This document shows, in pieces, positions 40,112 through 42,559 of a stretch of 42,559 nt of DNA. This DNA comes from Saccharibacillus kuerlensis DSM 22868 (GTDB lineage Bacteria; Bacillota; Bacilli; Paenibacillales; Paenibacillaceae): NCBI RefSeq assembly GCF_000378145.1, contig NZ_KB899306.1, positions 1-42,559 on the forward strand, written 5' to 3'. Made by a program: the position numbers and the translations under genes. Each line of letters starts with the position of its first letter. The first letter of the stretch is position 1. The notes under the pieces were generated by a model. That model had not been told where the DNA came from. It saw nothing but the letters and a program-made list of their open reading frames with translations, and did not search any database.

Positions 40112-41149
40112 ATGAGAGCGCTGCTGGTAGATGATGAAAAATTGGCGCTTCTGCATTTGAAGAGCATGCTGGAGCAGGAAGACAAAGTACAAATTGTGGG
40201 AGTATGCAGCGACGCAATTCAGGCATTAAAGCAGGTTGAGGCCTTGGAGATCGACCTCGTATTTCTCGATATCGGAATGCCGGAAATCGGAGGTCTGGAG
40301 CTTGCGGACCGGATACGTTCCCTGGATGCCGGAATTCAAATTGTATTTACAACCGGCTGTGACAGCTATGCATCCGAGGCTTACCGGGTCTATCCGCTGG
40401 ACTATATGAGAAAGCCAGTCGACCGCAAAAGGCTTGGCCGTACGCTCGACATGGCTCGCCACCGTCTGGAAGCGGCAGGTCGTCCAAGACGGACCGTACC
40501 TGAAAGTCCTTCCCTACGCTGCCTGGGTTCTCTGAGAGTATACCGGCCGGATACAGGAGAAGATTATATCAAGTGGAGAACGTCCAAAGCCCAAGAGCTG
40601 TTCGCTTATTTACTGTATAACAAGGGACATACGGTCAATCGGGAAAAGCTGCTGGAACTGTTGTGGCCAGGCTTTGAACCCGAGCGGGCGGCGTCACAGC
40701 TGTACAACACGATTTACAATGTTCGTACAGCGTTGAAGGACGAAGGATTGGACATGGAAATTGTCAAAGCGAGTCCTGCAGCCGGTTACCGTCTTGAGAC
40801 CGAACGTATAAATGTCGATGCGTGGCAGTGGGAGGAAGCAGTGATGGCCCTGCCACGGATTAGTCCTGATTCGCTGGACAGGCATGAGGCAGTCTTGAAC
40901 GCTTATACCGGGGATTATTTGGCGGGACACGGCTACTCATGGTCGACGGACGAAGCTTTGCGGCTGCAACGTCTCTGGTTAGAGCATGCGCGCCGGTTGA
41001 GTGATTTCTACCGCACGCAAAGGATGGCAGACAAAGCAGGTGCGGTCGTTCAGCGCGTCCGCCGACTGGATGCACCCGGGCAGACGGACGCTTTTGATCA
41101 AGGGGAACACGAGAAGGACGGTACGGAGGAGAAAGTATCTCATGCCTGA
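40112..41149 (+). CDS. Response regulator with wHTH and BTAD domains
   Basis: This 345-residue protein has a receiver domain (about 1-118, phospho-acceptor D53 in VFLDIGMPE, LDYMRKPVD at the end), an OmpR-like winged helix (about 135-215, RCLGSLRVYR...KAQELFAYLLYNKGHTVNREKLLELLWP) and a bacterial transcriptional activator domain (about 220-330). This REC-wHTH-BTAD order is found in Paenibacillus/Bacillus SARP-like regulators that are often orphan or paired with 7TM/LytS-type kinases. No kinase lies beside it. GGAGGCAGAG precedes the ATG at 40112; the longer open frame to 39986 has no ribosome binding site. Confidence 0.85.
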   Translation: MRALLVDDEKLALLHLKSMLEQEDKVQIVGVCSDAIQALKQVEALEIDLVFLDIGMPEIGGLELADRIRSLDAGIQIVFTTGCDSYASEAYRVYPLDYMRKPVDRKRLGRTLDMARHRLEAAGRPRRTVPESPSLRCLGSLRVYRPDTGEDYIKWRTSKAQELFAYLLYNKGHTVNREKLLELLWPGFEPERAASQLYNTIYNVRTALKDEGLDMEIVKASPAAGYRLETERINVDAWQWEEAVMALPRISPDSLDRHEAVLNAYTGDYLAGHGYSWSTDEALRLQRLWLEHARRLSDFYRTQRMADKAGAVVQRVRRLDAPGQTDAFDQGEHEKDGTEEKVSHA

Positions 41150-41270
41150 CAGATGCAGCTGGCAGATGCAATTGACAGAAATGCATTACCGGCATCATCT
41201 GCTTCAGGAAACAAGGCTGATCGCCTGGCTTGATTCCGAGCACCAGGGCGTGTCTTCAAATACGCTCTAA
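41142..41270 (+). CDS. Possible small coupled ORF
   Basis: A 42-residue frame starts at an ATG 10 nt after GGAGGAGAAA and overlaps the regulator's stop codon by 8 nt. The product is rich in His, Gln and Leu, has no clear signal or membrane helix, and ends SSNTL. Coupled translation is possible, but short overlapping frames often arise by chance; it is listed for checking. Confidence 0.3.
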   Translation: MPDRCSWQMQLTEMHYRHHLLQETRLIAWLDSEHQGVSSNTL

Positions 41271-41291
41271 GACAGATTGAGGAAAGCCCGT

Positions 41292-41870
41292 TTACTCGGA
41301 CGCCGGAAACCGGCCGATAATCATAGTCTCGATCAGGGTGTAGGCTTTCTCCAGATCGAGGTCGGGCTGAAGCAGCTTCTGGAGCGCCAAGCCGTCAAAG
41401 CAGGCGAGCAGAACAGCAGACAGAGCTTCGCGTTCGTCAGGTTCAATATCACCCAGTGTCGAATCAAGCACACTGGCAATGCCCTGACGGCCGGTCTCAA
41501 GCAGATCTGCTACCTCGCCAGCCAATGCCGTGCTGCGAAGGCCTTGGGCAAACAGCTCGTATCGAAGCTTATACCATTCCGGTTCGCGCCCGCCGTCCGC
41601 CGTTCTCCTCGGCGATGCATTCGTTTCACGCAGCTCCGGAGACGCGCCCGGAAGCACTTCTTCGAACTCTTCTTCGTAGCGGTCCCGGCTCTGCCGCACC
41701 ACTTCATGCAAAATATCTTCTTTTGTCTTGAAATAGTAGTGGACCAGTCCGGGGGCGGCCAAGCCGGCCTCGGCTGCGATCTCTTTGATCGAGGCGCTTT
41801 CGTATCCCCGGTCTGCAATGGTCCTTGCCGCAGCCTCAACAATTTGCATCTTCCTCGGATTTTTCTTCAT
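41292..41870 (-). CDS. TetR-family transcriptional regulator
   Basis: This 192-residue regulator has a classic TetR helix-turn-helix (about 9-55, IVEAAARTIADRGYESASIKEIAAEAGLAAPGLVHYYFKTKEDIL) and a larger helical C-terminal ligand/dimer domain (to 192) of the BetI/TetR_C_6 kind. GGGGAAGGAAG precedes the ATG at 41870; earlier in-frame starts lack a site. It converges with the REC-BTAD regulator and no target gene lies next to it in the window. Confidence 0.85.
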   Translation of the reverse strand: MKKNPRKMQIVEAAARTIADRGYESASIKEIAAEAGLAAPGLVHYYFKTKEDILHEVVRQSRDRYEEEFEEVLPGASPELRETNASPRRTADGGREPEWYKLRYELFAQGLRSTALAGEVADLLETGRQGIASVLDSTLGDIEPDEREALSAVLLACFDGLALQKLLQPDLDLEKAYTLIETMIIGRFPASE

Positions 41871-41982
41871 TTTTCTTCCTTCCCCCTTGAAACTCCGTTC
41901 CATTCAGCGTATCAGGTCAAATCTCAGGTCGCAATCTTGTTTCTGCAACTTTTCATAAACGTTGTACGGCTAGAGATTTTTG

Positions 41983-42170
41983 TGAGGAAAGGTAAAGTAG
42001 GAACACAGATAGAAGTAGAAGTAAAGGTAGATACGAAAGTAGAAGTGAAAGTAGAGCTGAAGCTAGAAATGGATGTGGAAGTAAAGGTGGAAGTAGAAGT
42101 AGATACGGAAGTAAGAGTAAATACAGAGCTAAAGCTAGCAATAGATGTGGAAGTGGAACTGAAAATAGAG
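41983..42170 (+). repeat. Hexameric GTAGAA-type repeat tract
   Basis: About 190 bp built from degenerate hexamers such as GTAGAA, GTAAAG and GTGGAA. Read in one frame it would encode alternating Val and Glu/Lys/Asp residues with no stop until 42246, but no ribosome binding site or usual start precedes it. It is listed as a DNA repeat rather than a gene. Confidence 0.55.
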
Positions 42171-42211
42171 ATAAACGCTGGATTAATGCACAGATCGGGG
42201 CTTCTACACCA

Positions 42212-42246
42212 CAAAAAAGCTTTCCGGCCCTGGGACCGGAAAGCTT
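42212..42246 (-). terminator. Hairpin with T-tract on the - strand
   Basis: Perfect 11-bp arms AAGCTTTCCGG (42218-42228) and CCGGAAAGCTT (42236-42246) are followed on the - strand by six T residues. It would end a leftward transcript, perhaps from beyond the window. Confidence 0.6.
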
Positions 42247-42287
42247 AATAGATTGAGAACGTACTATTCACTTCTTCCGCCCATCAA

Positions 42288-42559
42288 TCGACGTCTAACG
42301 AATCCTGATATCACTATTTGCCGATTTTTGGTCTTTTTGAAAACCTAACGAATCCTCATACTCTTATTTGCCGCTGTAAAGTCTCTTAGAGGCCGATTTT
42401 ACTCAAATAGCGATACTACGATTCGTTAGAATGTGTAAAAGCCGTCTGGAAAGCAAATAACGTGATTAGAATTCGTTAGAGTGCCTAAGATCTGCAGAGG
42501 TACCTAACGTAATTAGAATTCGTTAGAGTGCCTAAGATCTGCAGAGGTACCTAACGTAA
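42288..42559. repeat. CTAACGAAT-family repeat array
   Basis: Units with a CTAACGAAT end and a TATTTGC core appear at least twice in one direction (about 42294-42385) and, reversed (GCAAATA...ATTCGTTAG), at least three times after about 42395. The last two are perfect 47-bp tandem copies (42465-42511 and 42512-42558) and the array reaches the window end. No gene was found in 42250-42559. Confidence 0.7.

Noticed and set aside
41277-42248. A 323-codon + strand frame covering the TetR gene and the hexameric repeat
   Set aside because: The first two thirds are antisense to a good TetR gene and the last third is a DNA repeat; no start signal. The repeat part is kept as a separate observation.
42288-42559. 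CRISPR array
   Set aside because: Unit length and repeats look superficially regular, but there are no unique spacers between identical repeats, units change orientation, and no cas genes are present.

Overview
The window looks like chromosomal DNA from a Paenibacillaceae bacterium (Paenibacillus/Saccharibacillus type). The evidence is strong Shine-Dalgarno sites, sigma-A-like promoters, frequent TTG/GTG starts, a YesM/YesN-type sugar sensor, a des-desK-desR operon, B. subtilis-like cre and Zur sites, and intergenic repeats of the CTAACGAAT...TATTTGC type. Most of it is moderately GC-rich. An AT-rich accessory block (about 29.1-35.85 kb) stands out. No rRNA, tRNA or CRISPR array was seen.

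Layout. 0-6.8 kb: an Rrf2 regulator divergent from an IDEAL-domain protein, two unknown proteins, a DoxX membrane protein, a DUF3999 membrane protein, a YjgN-like membrane protein and a nitroreductase. 6.9-19.1 kb: a plant-polysaccharide locus. It holds a secreted GH43 enzyme with a CBM6/35-like module, a membrane-anchored solute-binding protein (SBP) co-translated with a YesM-type histidine kinase and a YesN/AraC-type response regulator, a second paralogous lipoprotein SBP with two MalF/MalG-type permeases, and a cytoplasmic GH2 glycosidase. Two cre-like sites and a repeated 16-bp motif in front of both SBP genes suggest carbon-catabolite control plus autoregulation by the AraC-type regulator. 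19.2-23.8 kb: two small unknown proteins, a tandem pair of membrane-anchored alpha/beta hydrolases, and an NmrA/QOR2-type oxidoreductase. 23.9-29.1 kb: a five-gene nickel/peptide-type ABC importer read leftward, with overlapping genes and two Zur-like boxes, one exactly filling the promoter spacer; I infer zinc or zinc-chelate uptake.

29.1-35.85 kb: the AT-rich island. It contains a 57-residue membrane peptide, hairpin repeats, three small secreted or lipid-anchored proteins, a 5' fragment of a group II intron, a two-subunit FtsX/MacB-type permease with its ATPase, and a decayed IS1182-type transposase. A secreted peptide followed by split permease genes and an ATPase resembles the lactococcin-972 class of bacteriocin/immunity loci, but I cannot match the peptide to a known bacteriocin. 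This is the best candidate for an undescribed system here. Several of its secreted-protein genes have good ribosome binding sites but no canonical start codon at the right distance.

35.9-42.6 kb: RluF, then des-desK-desR (cold-inducible lipid desaturation) with two dyads three helical turns apart upstream of des, a REC-wHTH-BTAD response regulator, a possible coupled small ORF, a TetR regulator, a hexameric repeat tract and an intergenic repeat array that runs off the window end.
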